Assembly: GCA_014762635.1 (NCBI GenBank)
Contig: JABURR010000042.1
Coordinates: forward strand, 38,014 to 102,013
DNA from: Paracoccaceae bacterium
Lineage (GTDB): Bacteria; Pseudomonadota; Alphaproteobacteria; Rhodobacterales; Rhodobacteraceae
Length of the DNA: 64,000 nucleotides
Reading direction: 5' to 3'
Each line of letters starts with the position of its first letter. Position 1 is the stretch's first letter. Below the pieces are notes generated by a model. That model saw nothing but the letters and a program-made list of their open reading frames with translations, was not told the DNA's origin and ran no database searches. A program made the position numbers and the translations under genes. Of this stretch, positions 1 to 7,531 are shown piece after piece.

Positions 1-94
1 TTGCCATAGGTCTTTGTGGCATCGCAGACGGTCAGATACATAGAGGTCGTGCCTTTCCTGGCGCACAGGCGGCCTGCGACCAGCCTGCAAAGTA

Positions 95-118
95 GCGGGG
101 CGACCCGGGCCGCCCCGC
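95..118 (-). terminator. hairpin, candidate terminator of the binding-protein gene
   Basis: An 8-bp GC-only inverted repeat (GCGGGGCG/CGCCCCGC, 8-nt loop) lies just past the stop codon at 127 of the leftward binding-protein gene. No strong T-run follows, so intrinsic termination is plausible but unproven. Confidence 0.5.
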
Positions 119-126
119 GCTCTGGC

Positions 127-1134
127 TCAACGCCCGAACCGCTCTCTCCATTCCGCTTTGACAGCGGTCTGATCGGTCGCGGCCCTTATGAAATCCACGT
201 CCGCAAGAACAGTCGAGATGTCGGCAGGCAGGCCGGCGGCCTCTGCGACCTCCGAGGCGTCAACGCCCGGCACGGTGATCAATGCCTTGTACTGCTGGTA
301 CAGGCCGATTGCCTCATCGGACATCGTCCAGTCAAGGAAAGCCCTTGCCGCCGCCTTGTTGTCCGAGCTTGCCATCAGGCCTGACGCCTCGAGCTCGTAG
401 CCCACACCGCCTTCGGGAAAGACCATGGCCAGCGGATAGCCTTCTTCAATCGACTGCATCGCGGTAAAGGCCAGAGAGATGCCGACCGTGAATTCGCCCA
501 CGCGCGCGGCTTTGCACGGCTTCGAGCCAGACGACGTGTATTGCGCCATGTTCGGATCCACGGCCTCAAGCTGAGCCCAACCGGCCTCTTCACCCATGCT
601 TTGCAGCACGGCGTTCACATGCAGATACCCGGTGCCGGACGAGTTCGGGTCAGGCATCACCACTTCGCCTTCAAAGGCCGGGTTTTCGAGATCGGACCAG
701 CTGGACGGCATCGGGAGGCCCTTTTCTTCCAGCCGTGCAGTATTCACGCAAAAGGCGCCCATGTAGCCAATGGGCGCGAACCACTTGCCATCTTCGGCGC
801 GGAACGTGTCGGGCAGCACATCGACGCCCTTGGCCGCGTAGGGCTCCAGCATCTCGAGGATCTGCGGATCCATCATGGCGCTGACCGCCCAGCCCCAGAT
901 CACGTCCGCCTGCGGGTTCCCTGCCTCTGCCAGTAGCCGCGCGCCCAGCTTTCCGGTGGAAAGCCGCAGCACATTGATCTTCGTATCGGGCATGGCCGCC
1001 TGTGCCGCCTCGACATAGGCGGCGATCTCTTCTTCCTCGAGCGCGGTGTACACGGTCAACTCATCCGCCAGTGCAGGCGCCGCAAGACCGAGAACTGCCA
1101 CCGATAGCGCGGTGGTCTGAATCCAGGTTTTCAT
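127..1134 (-). CDS. ABC transporter periplasmic substrate-binding protein, 2-aminoethylphosphonate/iron(III) type
   Basis: A 335-aa secreted binding protein with a clear signal peptide (about residues 1-23, ending in an ALA-type cleavage site). After it comes the VYTALEEEE and STGKLGARLLAE signature of the PotD/FbpA-like branch that includes 2-aminoethylphosphonate binding proteins (PhnS-type). Family knowledge says it would capture a ligand in the periplasm for an ABC importer, but no permease or ATPase gene is visible here; they may lie to the left of the window. The start at 1134 is preceded by AAGGAG at 6-nt spacing; a second in-frame ATG at 1140 directly abuts that site and is less likely. 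The gene is divergent from the phosphatase-family gene at 1342. Ligand assignment is by similarity only; iron or polyamine remain alternatives. Confidence 0.8.
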   Translation of the reverse strand: MKTWIQTTALSVAVLGLAAPALADELTVYTALEEEEIAAYVEAAQAAMPDTKINVLRLSTGKLGARLLAEAGNPQADVIWGWAVSAMMDPQILEMLEPYAAKGVDVLPDTFRAEDGKWFAPIGYMGAFCVNTARLEEKGLPMPSSWSDLENPAFEGEVVMPDPNSSGTGYLHVNAVLQSMGEEAGWAQLEAVDPNMAQYTSSGSKPCKAARVGEFTVGISLAFTAMQSIEEGYPLAMVFPEGGVGYELEASGLMASSDNKAAARAFLDWTMSDEAIGLYQQYKALITVPGVDASEVAEAAGLPADISTVLADVDFIRAATDQTAVKAEWRERFGR

Positions 1135-1341
1135 GGTCATCTCCTTGTTGGTCCACATCTGTTTGGCCCGGACCTGTATCCGGATGGCTGCGAGCCCTTG
1201 CAAAGACCCGTTCTGATTGCCCCACCCGTCTTTCGGTATTGGGGTTAATTGTGTAGTCTTGCGCTTTTGTGGCATTTGTCTACAAATAAATTTCCAAACG
1301 GACGTGCACAGCCCGCCGGATCCCGCATTTGAGGAAATTTC

Positions 1342-2142
1342 ATGCAAACTTTCACCGCATTTCCCGAAATCGATCGGCTGGTGCAATTCGCGGATACAGT
1401 GGCTGACGCAACAGATGCCATGTCCATGAGTTATTTCCGCAAGGCGCTGGATATCGAGGCGAAGGCTGATGCTTCTCCGGTCACGCAAGCCGACCGTGCC
1501 ATCGAAAAGGAGATCAGGCGCCGGATCGCGCAAGCTTTTCCGTCCCATGGCATTCTGGGAGAGGAGCAGGAGGGCACGCGGTTGGAAGCCTCTCACATCT
1601 GGGTCATCGACCCGATCGATGGCACCAAAAGCTTCCTTTCCGGCATGCCTACCTTCGGAACGCTGATTGCCTGTCTGTCCGATGGCACCCCTGAACTCGG
1701 CGTGATCTCAATTCCGCCGACCGGTGAACGATGGACCGGTCAACGTGGCAGGCCGACGCTGCTGAACGGCACGCCTTGCAGAACCAGCGAGAAGACGCGT
1801 CTTGAAGATGCGATTCTCTATACGACCAGCCCTGACAGCTTTGACGCGCCAGGATTGGCACAGTTCGAGGCGCTCTCAGACAAAGTCGCATTGCGGCGAT
1901 TTGGCGGGGACTGCTATGCCTACGGGCTATTGGCCTCAGGGCATGTGGACTTGCTCTTCGAGATGAACCTGCATCCCTACGACTACATGGCTCTCATCCC
2001 GGTCATCGAAGGCGCAGGCGGTGTCATCACCGACTGGGCAGGCCAACCCTTGACGATTGGGTCCGGTGGCACCGTGATCGCTGCCGCGAACCCGGCCCTC
2101 CACGCCGCGGCAATGGCCACGCTGAGAACTGATCATCCATGA
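1342..2142 (+). CDS. inositol monophosphatase-family phosphatase (histidinol-phosphatase-like)
   Basis: A 266-aa protein of the Mg-dependent inositol monophosphatase superfamily. The metal-site motif DPIDGTKSF is near residues 90-98 and an EE pair in GILGEEQEG is near residues 73-75. A second metal-site region, HPYDYMALIPVIEGAGG, is near residue 213; it has D-Y-M where the family often has WD-x-A. These features fit the HisN-type histidinol-phosphatase branch, although other sugar- or polyol-phosphate substrates are possible. A GAGG Shine-Dalgarno lies 7 nt before the ATG. It is divergent from the binding-protein gene, sharing a roughly 200-bp promoter region, and no other histidine-biosynthesis gene is nearby. 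The fold is secure and the substrate is not. Confidence 0.8.
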   Translation: MQTFTAFPEIDRLVQFADTVADATDAMSMSYFRKALDIEAKADASPVTQADRAIEKEIRRRIAQAFPSHGILGEEQEGTRLEASHIWVIDPIDGTKSFLSGMPTFGTLIACLSDGTPELGVISIPPTGERWTGQRGRPTLLNGTPCRTSEKTRLEDAILYTTSPDSFDAPGLAQFEALSDKVALRRFGGDCYAYGLLASGHVDLLFEMNLHPYDYMALIPVIEGAGGVITDWAGQPLTIGSGGTVIAAANPALHAAAMATLRTDHP

Positions 2143-2348
2143 CGCTGATCGGCCGTCAATGCACGGCATCGGCCCATAACAGGTCACACCTTGGCTGCTC
2201 CTCTCCCGATGGAGTGGTCTGCCGCTTTCCCAGGGAAGACCAAGGGTCGGCTTCCAAGGCTGACCGCGCAGCCTGATTCCCATGGAAATCAATGTCCTCC
2301 CATGCGTTCATAATGCGCGGGACAGTTCTTTCAACTAAAGCCGGCGTC

Positions 2349-2374
2349 GGGGCGGTCGTTCGCGTGACCGCCCC
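2349..2374. terminator. hairpin between the phosphatase gene and the lux locus
   Basis: A perfect 9-bp stem (GGGGCGGTC/GACCGCCCC) with an 8-nt loop lies just beyond the stop of the leftward 67-aa gene and about 200 bp beyond the rightward phosphatase gene. It could terminate transcription from either side. Neither flank has a long T-run. Confidence 0.55.
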
Positions 2375-2387
2375 GTTCGCGGGAAGT

Positions 2388-2591
2388 CTAGTTCGCTTCG
2401 CAACACATGGGCTGCGCGGCAAGTTCCATCACCAGGCTGACCGTCGCATCAAAATCCTCAGGTGTCTCCGAGGCCAGCATCTGCTCGGTGCAATACTGGC
2501 GCAGGACCGGGTTCTCGATACAGGCGATTGCGATCTTCAGATCATGCCGCCGCGACGTGTGATCTTGCGTGATTTGTGCCGTTTCCATCAT
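2388..2591 (-). CDS. small hypothetical protein translationally coupled to the AHL synthase gene
   Basis: A 67-aa reading frame whose ATG overlaps the stop of the luxI-type gene by 4 bp, the classic arrangement for translational coupling. The protein is acidic in its second half and ends with a Cys pair (MCCEAN). I do not recognise a domain. Its support is the tight overlap and matching strand; with two adjacent ATG codons the start could be 2591 or 2588. It may be a small accessory of the quorum-sensing locus, which is inference only. Confidence 0.55.
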   Translation of the reverse strand: MMETAQITQDHTSRRHDLKIAIACIENPVLRQYCTEQMLASETPEDFDATVSLVMELAAQPMCCEAN

Positions 2592-3244
2592 GCTGCTGCC
2601 CTTTCCATCGGCATGATCAAATCGTCTTCACCAACGAAGACATCATGTTGAATCCCGGCGAATTCCCGGATTGACGCGACCCTTTCGGCCGAGCAATCCA
2701 TCAGGGCGGCCATAGCCACGACCTTGCCCATCTGCTTGGGCGTTCCGAGATAATCATAGGGAGCGTTGCCGGAGCGCTTCAGCACTCTGTTCATCACCGG
2801 GTCGATGACCGCGACCGCATCCTGGATACCGGCGCGCATCGCGTATTCGAACGACCCGATCATCACCTCGCTGGTGACATAGGAAATCGAATTCCGGCCC
2901 CTGCCCTGATCCAGTGTGTTTGTGTCTACGCAAAACCGCGTTGCTTCCCAGATCGTGGAAGATCTAAGCGGCGGTTCGCCATCCAAGATGTCAGAGAATA
3001 CATCGGACAACATATGCGGACCGGTCGTCTGAAGAAGGCGCATGCACCCAACGACCTTTCCGTCGTCGTTCATACTGATCACGTGAGCGGGATAGAGTTC
3101 GTCGAAGACGTCCATTTCACGTCCATCCCGAACCTCCACGTCCCATCCAAGCCTGTCCCGAAAGACACGCGCTCGAAGTTTGTACATTTCGTCAAGGATC
3201 GAGTGATGCTGCTCCCTATTGAGAGCATCCAAAACGACAATCAT
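2588..3244 (-). CDS. LuxI-family acyl-homoserine-lactone synthase
   Basis: A 218-aa autoinducer synthase that would make N-acyl-homoserine lactone from S-adenosylmethionine and an acyl-ACP. The conserved N-terminal block LRARVFRDRLGWDV carries the invariant Arg, Phe and Trp. It is followed by the acidic pair in DVFDELYPAHVI, the GCMRLL core and the WEATRFCV block containing the conserved Glu-Arg. The start chosen is the ATG at 3244, with GGAGG 8 nt upstream; an upstream GTG at 3259 sits inside that ribosome-binding site and is rejected. The gene follows the luxR-type gene with a 94-bp gap holding a lux-box-like dyad. Acyl-chain preference cannot be read from sequence. Confidence 0.93.
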   Translation of the reverse strand: MIVVLDALNREQHHSILDEMYKLRARVFRDRLGWDVEVRDGREMDVFDELYPAHVISMNDDGKVVGCMRLLQTTGPHMLSDVFSDILDGEPPLRSSTIWEATRFCVDTNTLDQGRGRNSISYVTSEVMIGSFEYAMRAGIQDAVAVIDPVMNRVLKRSGNAPYDYLGTPKQMGKVVAMAALMDCSAERVASIREFAGIQHDVFVGEDDLIMPMERAAA

Positions 3245-3304
3245 GTTCGCGGCCTCCACTGGCTGAGTTGATAACTGCAGCTTCAGCCGAAGACGAAACC
3301 TAAT

Positions 3305-3324
3305 CTATTGGGGAAATCCCGTAG
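3305..3324. promoter_or_regulatory. lux-box-like dyad upstream of the luxI-type gene
   Basis: The 20-bp sequence CTATTGGGGAAATCCCGTAG has outer symmetry (CTA...TAG and GG...CC), as LuxR-type operators do. It lies 60 bp upstream of the AHL synthase start and downstream of the luxR stop. The position suits autoinduction, but symmetry is imperfect and binding is inferred. Confidence 0.5.
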
Positions 3325-3338
3325 GTCCGAATTTTCCG

Positions 3339-4040
3339 TCAAATGGCGTGAATAATTCCCATGGACACAGCGCGGGCGACGGCCTGGGTCGTCGAAAGAG
3401 CACCTATTTTTTCACGCGCCGACCGAATGTGGACCTCGACCGTTCGATTGGAAATTCCCAGGATATCGCCAATGTCAGCTTGGCTTTTGCCTGCCGCCGT
3501 CCATTGCAGGATTTCCTTTTCCCTTCCAGACAGTGCCGGTTTGGCGATCGCCTTCATCAGCAGACTCGACCGCAAAACGGCGTCGTGCATATGTACCGCG
3601 GACATCTGCAACTCGACGATGATCTCGGGCAAAAGGAGGCCCCATTCCCGATCGTCGCAGTTGCGCGTCACGCTAAAAATGGCCGAATCGCCATACATGC
3701 CGCGAATGGGTATGCTCAGCCCTTGCGAAGAGACACCGAACTCACCCGCAGCGTCGAAAACGCGCCGAAAATCCGCGTTCCTCTTGAAGCGCCTCCACTC
3801 GATCGGGGCGACGCTGCGCGAGGTAGCGTGAAGCGTGGGGTCAAACTCCTGAAAGGCCTGCCCTATGTAGTGTTTTTTCCATTCATCCGGGTAGTTGGCA
3901 TATCCTTGAACCGCACCGTTGACGGGGTTCGTGGTGGCATACGACGCATATTCCAACTCAAGTTTTTCACAGAGTTGGTCGATGAAGTCCTGAAAATGGA
4001 TGTCGCCATCCGGAATCGTACTCAGATCGACAAGGTCCAT
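3339..4040 (-). CDS. LuxR-family autoinducer-binding transcriptional regulator
   Basis: A 233-aa quorum-sensing receptor. Residues 15-160 or so form the autoinducer-binding domain, including the Tyr/Trp/Asp-containing NYPDEWKKHYIG-EFDPTLH stretch. The last 65 residues form the GerE/LuxR helix-turn-helix, beginning LSGREKEILQWTAAGKS and continuing ISNRTVEVHIRSAREKIG. A GGAGG ribosome-binding site lies 6 nt upstream of the ATG. It directly precedes the AHL synthase gene on the same strand, so the pair very likely forms a cognate circuit. Signal identity and targets outside the locus are unknown. Confidence 0.92.
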   Translation of the reverse strand: MDLVDLSTIPDGDIHFQDFIDQLCEKLELEYASYATTNPVNGAVQGYANYPDEWKKHYIGQAFQEFDPTLHATSRSVAPIEWRRFKRNADFRRVFDAAGEFGVSSQGLSIPIRGMYGDSAIFSVTRNCDDREWGLLLPEIIVELQMSAVHMHDAVLRSSLLMKAIAKPALSGREKEILQWTAAGKSQADIGDILGISNRTVEVHIRSAREKIGALSTTQAVARAVSMGIIHAI

Positions 4041-4152
4041 TGCGAACCTCCAAACATGACATCAGCCGCGACGCTCAACATGTATGATGATACACCAAAA
4101 CGGGAAAAGAAAACGATTTTGGTGAATATTGTTCTCCATCGCGAGCAAATGG

Positions 4153-4524
4153 TCACTTATCCGCCGCCTCGAGCGATTTGGCAAGATTGAGCAAGGCGCG
4201 CCGTTGTTCCTGCGGCAATTTGCGGAATTTCTGAATCAACGCGCGCGCTTCCGGGCGGTCTGCAAGGTCGCCGAAGTCCGTACGATCGGATACATCGGTT
4301 CCGACACCACCCAAGCCTTCAAAAAAACTCGATACGGAAGTCTTGAGCGCGCACGCGATTTCCCAAAGACGTGACGAACTCACGCGGTTGAACCCGCTTT
4401 CATACTTCTGAACCTGTTGGAAGGTAACGCCGATCGCATTGGCAAGGTCGGTCTGTGTCATCCCAAGATGAATTCTTCTTTTTCGAATGTTTTTCCCAAT
4501 AAATTCGTCAATTTTCAACTTCAA
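4153..4524 (-). CDS. XRE-family helix-turn-helix transcriptional regulator
   Basis: A small cytoplasmic DNA-binding protein of about 123 aa. An XRE/Cro-type helix-turn-helix fills the N-terminal half (IRKRRIHLGMTQTDLANAIGV, then TFQQVQKYESG). A short charged tail follows with QKFRKLPQEQRRALLNLAKSLE. This layout is common in Rhodobacteraceae one-domain regulators. The start is uncertain: a TTG at 4524 has AGGAG 8 nt upstream, while a GTG at 4542 overlaps that site and would add six residues. It sits upstream of, and on the same strand as, luxR, but the 112-bp gap does not establish an operon. Confidence 0.85.
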   Translation of the reverse strand: MKLKIDEFIGKNIRKRRIHLGMTQTDLANAIGVTFQQVQKYESGFNRVSSSRLWEIACALKTSVSSFFEGLGGVGTDVSDRTDFGDLADRPEARALIQKFRKLPQEQRRALLNLAKSLEAADK

Positions 4525-4609
4525 GAAAACAACTCCTAGCACTATCGACGTATATTATAAGTTGCATAGGGCGATGAAAAGAATAATCTTCACCTTATGG
4601 GTGCACACC

Positions 4610-5929
4610 CTATCGAGGCAATGAAAGATCGATTCTCAGTCCCCCCAGCGACTGGCTCTTTGATAGGGTCAGGCTTCCACCGTGCCGCCTCGCTATGTCG
4701 TTTGCAATCGCCAAACCGAGTCCGACACCAGATCCCCGGTCCTGGTTCCGCGCGTTGTCCAGCCGCACAAAAGGCTGGACTGCCTGCTCGCGCTGATCTT
4801 CAGGGATGCCCGGCCCATCGTCTTCGACCGTAAACCTGACCTTGTGTTCATCCATGCAAACAGAAACGCCAGCGCGGCTCCCATAGCGCAGTGCGTTTCC
4901 GATCAAGTTTTCCAGTGCTCGCTCCATCGCCATCGGTCGCAAAGAGGCTCGCCCATCGCTCGTGGCAGACGTGATGGAAACCTCCATTCCGTCCACACGC
5001 GCTCGACGAACAGCCTCCTCCAACAGTGCTATAGGATCGACTGACTGGATTTCATCGACCAGGTCACCGCGCGCAAACGCCAGAAACTCATCAATCAAAC
5101 GTTCCATGTCTGCGACATCTCTTTGCAGTTCTTTCGCATCAGAAGTTTGCTCGATCATCGAAAGACCCAGCTTGAGCCGCGTCAGGGGCGTCCGCAGGTC
5201 ATGACTTACGCCTGACAGCATCATTGTCCGTTGCTCGATGTGCCGATCTATCCGGGATCGCATGTCCAGAAAGGCATTCCCGGCCGATCGCACTTCAAGT
5301 GCGCCAGTGGGCTTGAAGGGTACTATCCGCCCCTTACCGAATTCCTCGGCTGCGGCGGCCATCTGCTTGATCGGGCGCAACTGGTTACGAAGGAAGATGT
5401 AGGCGATGACCGTAAGCAGAATACTGACAAAGACCATCAACACCAAAAGTTGATGTGGGTTCGACGCAGCAACGCGCCGCCTGCTCAATGTGATCGAAAC
5501 ATCCGACCATCTTGTTTCGAACCGAAATGACACAGTCCGTATCGTGGAGGCCAAGTCTACGGCCTGCAAACTATCGATCTTGTCACGGACCGTCTCAATC
5601 ATCACCCGGCCGGAAAGATCGTAGAACTTTCTTTCCTCGTAAGCGGGATAGGAGGAAGGAATTTCGATGGTCATCGCGAGAGATTTCCCAAGGCGCTCGG
5701 CTTCCTGCTGCGCGACTTTTAGCGATGGCGCTGAGTTGAGAACATCAAGCGCATATTGCAACTCATACACAACGCTACTCGTCATCTGCCGAGTCACACC
5801 TTCATAGTGCCGCTGAATGAAGACGATCGACAGGACAAGCTGGATTGTCACGACAGGAGCGATCAGAATAAGAGCCGCGCGCCCGTAAAGGGACCGTGGA
5901 ACATAGCGCTTCATCCAACCGAATAGCAT
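4610..5929 (-). CDS. EnvZ-like sensor histidine kinase
   Basis: A 439-aa membrane histidine kinase. Two transmembrane segments (about residues 19-40 and 162-182) flank a periplasmic sensor region of roughly 120 residues. A HAMP linker follows, then the H-box (SGVSHDLRTPLTRLK), N-box (ALENLIGNALRYGS), G1 (VEDDGPGIPEDQ) and G2 (GVGLGLAIANDIARRHGG). All residues expected for autophosphorylation and ATP binding are visible. The start MLFGWMKRYVPRSLYGRAAL is the EnvZ/ChvG-like alphaproteobacterial type. No response regulator gene lies next to it, so its partner is elsewhere. No strong ribosome-binding site precedes the ATG; a second ATG five codons in is an alternative. Confidence 0.9.
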   Translation of the reverse strand: MLFGWMKRYVPRSLYGRAALILIAPVVTIQLVLSIVFIQRHYEGVTRQMTSSVVYELQYALDVLNSAPSLKVAQQEAERLGKSLAMTIEIPSSYPAYEERKFYDLSGRVMIETVRDKIDSLQAVDLASTIRTVSFRFETRWSDVSITLSRRRVAASNPHQLLVLMVFVSILLTVIAYIFLRNQLRPIKQMAAAAEEFGKGRIVPFKPTGALEVRSAGNAFLDMRSRIDRHIEQRTMMLSGVSHDLRTPLTRLKLGLSMIEQTSDAKELQRDVADMERLIDEFLAFARGDLVDEIQSVDPIALLEEAVRRARVDGMEVSITSATSDGRASLRPMAMERALENLIGNALRYGSRAGVSVCMDEHKVRFTVEDDGPGIPEDQREQAVQPFVRLDNARNQDRGSGVGLGLAIANDIARRHGGSLTLSKSQSLGGLRIDLSLPR

Positions 5930-5966
5930 GGTCTAGGGATAGGCCAGTCGAACGATCTGGGAAAGC

Positions 5967-6884
5967 ATGAAGATTGAAGACCCCGCAACCTACGACCCCA
6001 CGCCGGGAGACCCCGTTCTTCTGGAGCCTGGGGTTCGCAGGATCCTGGCGCCCAACCCCTCCCCGATGACGCATCGGGGCACCAACACCTATCTCGTCGG
6101 GGAAGGTGATGTTGCGCTGATCGACCCCGGGCCGAATGACCGGGCACATCTTGCGTCCATACTTTCTTCCCTGCGTCCCGGTGAGCGCATCACCCACATA
6201 TTCGTGACCCATTCCCACCTAGACCATTCCGGTCTCGCCGCGCCTCTCGCCCGGGCAACCGGCGCGCCGGTTCTGGCCTTCGGCGCGTCCGACGCGGGGC
6301 GCAGCCCGATCATGACCGAACTTCTGAAAAATGGCTTGGACAGCGGCGGCGAAGGCTCCGACCGTGGCTTCCAGCCTAATGAAACGCTGGCGGATGAAGA
6401 GGAAGTACATGGCGCCGACTGGTCGATCTCCGCGCTCTGGACCCCGGGACACTTCGGAAACCACATGTGTTTCTCCTTCGGATCAGCGCTTTTTAGCGGA
6501 GATCACGTGATGGGATGGGCAAGCACCATGGTCTCGCCCCCCGACGGTGACATCGCGGCCTTCATGGAAAGCACCGAGATGCTCTCACGTCGCAGCGACC
6601 GCATCTTCTATCCCGGCCACGGCGGCCCGATCACCAGTCCCGTTGAACGGGCAACGGAACTCGTGGCCCATCGCAGGGCGCGGGAAGCGCAGATCCTTCA
6701 GGCCCTTGCCGACGCCCCCGCCGGTGTTTCCGAGATCACGCGTCGGATCTATGTCGACACCCCGCCGCAACTCCTACCCGCCGCGCAACGCAACGTCTTT
6801 GCTCATCTCATTGATCTTGTGTCGAAATCTGTTGTCTTGGCCTCCCCCAACCTCTCCACTCAGGCAAAGTTTTCGCTGCGGTGA
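5967..6884 (+). CDS. MBL-fold metallo-hydrolase (LACTB2/glyoxalase II-like)
   Basis: A 305-aa cytoplasmic metallo-beta-lactamase-fold hydrolase. The zinc-binding motif THSHLDHSG lies near residues 80-88, with further metal ligands in the LFSGDHVMG block and FYPGHGG near residue 218. The C-terminal 70 residues look like the winged-helix tail of LACTB2-type proteins. The substrate is unknown; thioester hydrolysis or endonuclease activity are the usual roles in this branch. The gene is divergent from the kinase gene and lies upstream of the tRNA gene. Confidence 0.85.
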   Translation: MKIEDPATYDPTPGDPVLLEPGVRRILAPNPSPMTHRGTNTYLVGEGDVALIDPGPNDRAHLASILSSLRPGERITHIFVTHSHLDHSGLAAPLARATGAPVLAFGASDAGRSPIMTELLKNGLDSGGEGSDRGFQPNETLADEEEVHGADWSISALWTPGHFGNHMCFSFGSALFSGDHVMGWASTMVSPPDGDIAAFMESTEMLSRRSDRIFYPGHGGPITSPVERATELVAHRRAREAQILQALADAPAGVSEITRRIYVDTPPQLLPAAQRNVFAHLIDLVSKSVVLASPNLSTQAKFSLR

Positions 6885-6942
6885 AAAATCTTCCCAAACC
6901 CTCTGGACCTCGAAATGAGCACTTGCTATACGGCCCCCGTGT

Positions 6943-7017
6943 TCCGGCGTAGCTCAGCGGTAGAGCAGTTGACTGTTAATCAATTGGTCGTAGGTTCGAT
7001 CCCTACCGCCGGAGCCA
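6943..7017 (+). tRNA. tRNA-Asn(GTT)
   Basis: A complete cloverleaf is visible. The acceptor stem is TCCGGCG paired with CGCCGGA, the D-arm is AGCTCAGCGGTAGAGC, the anticodon loop CTGTTAA carries GTT at 6975-6977, the T-arm is TAGGTTCGATCCCTA, and CCA is encoded at 7015-7017. No integrase or duplicated 3' end is seen nearby. Confidence 0.97.
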
Positions 7018-7169
7018 AACAATCCCTTTGAATTGCCATCTTGTCGGCGGTGCCGTTTCAGTACCGAGCTGACAAAGTCCCCCAGCCAGTTTTAAGGTGT
7101 TTCAGCTCGACTTGGCCCCGCTTCCGCGCGAGAACATGAACCTCGGATTGCTCGCGACGGAGGTACGAT

Positions 7170-7493
7170 GTGTTTCGCCTATTTGGGAAACGGGTCACTC
7201 AGCGCCTGAACACGGTGGATTTCGTGGACATCATGGACGCCGTCGAGTTGCAGGAAACATTGGAGGAAACATTTGGCATCAAGATCGAAGATGCCGAATG
7301 CGAAACGCTGACCACTGTCGGCCAGCTTTACGAGGTCATCAGTCCAAAACTGGCTGAAAGGCCCGATTTCGACCCTGTTTGGGCGCTTATTTGTCAAATC
7401 GTCAGGGAGCAGTCCCAATCCAAAGATCCGATCGACCACGAAACGACGTTCTTTGCCGGAAATGCCAAGCCGCGCGCAACTGACCCTTCATGA
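7170..7493 (+). CDS. acyl-carrier-protein-like protein lacking the phosphopantetheine serine
   Basis: A 107-aa protein that aligns by eye with the acyl carrier protein helix II region. DIMDAVELQETLEETFGI matches the family DSLDxVEL-x5-EE-x-FGI pattern, and a helix III-like TVGQLYEVI follows. The serine that would carry the 4'-phosphopantetheine arm is replaced by isoleucine (residue 21), so it cannot be a conventional carrier. It uses a GTG start, with GGAGG 6 nt upstream at 7159-7163. It lies between tRNA-Asn and the leftward mltF-type gene, with no fatty-acid or polyketide gene nearby. It could be a structural or regulatory ACP mimic; the fold assignment itself is moderately certain. Confidence 0.65.
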   Translation: MFRLFGKRVTQRLNTVDFVDIMDAVELQETLEETFGIKIEDAECETLTTVGQLYEVISPKLAERPDFDPVWALICQIVREQSQSKDPIDHETTFFAGNAKPRATDPS

Positions 7494-7531
7494 CGAAGCC
7501 CGCACCATCGAAGTCGCTCTACGAACAGATT

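Noticed and set aside
6943..7017. tRNA-Asn as an integration site for the island
   Set aside because: No integrase, no repeated tRNA 3' end was seen, and the island begins 6.5 kb away after ordinary genes.
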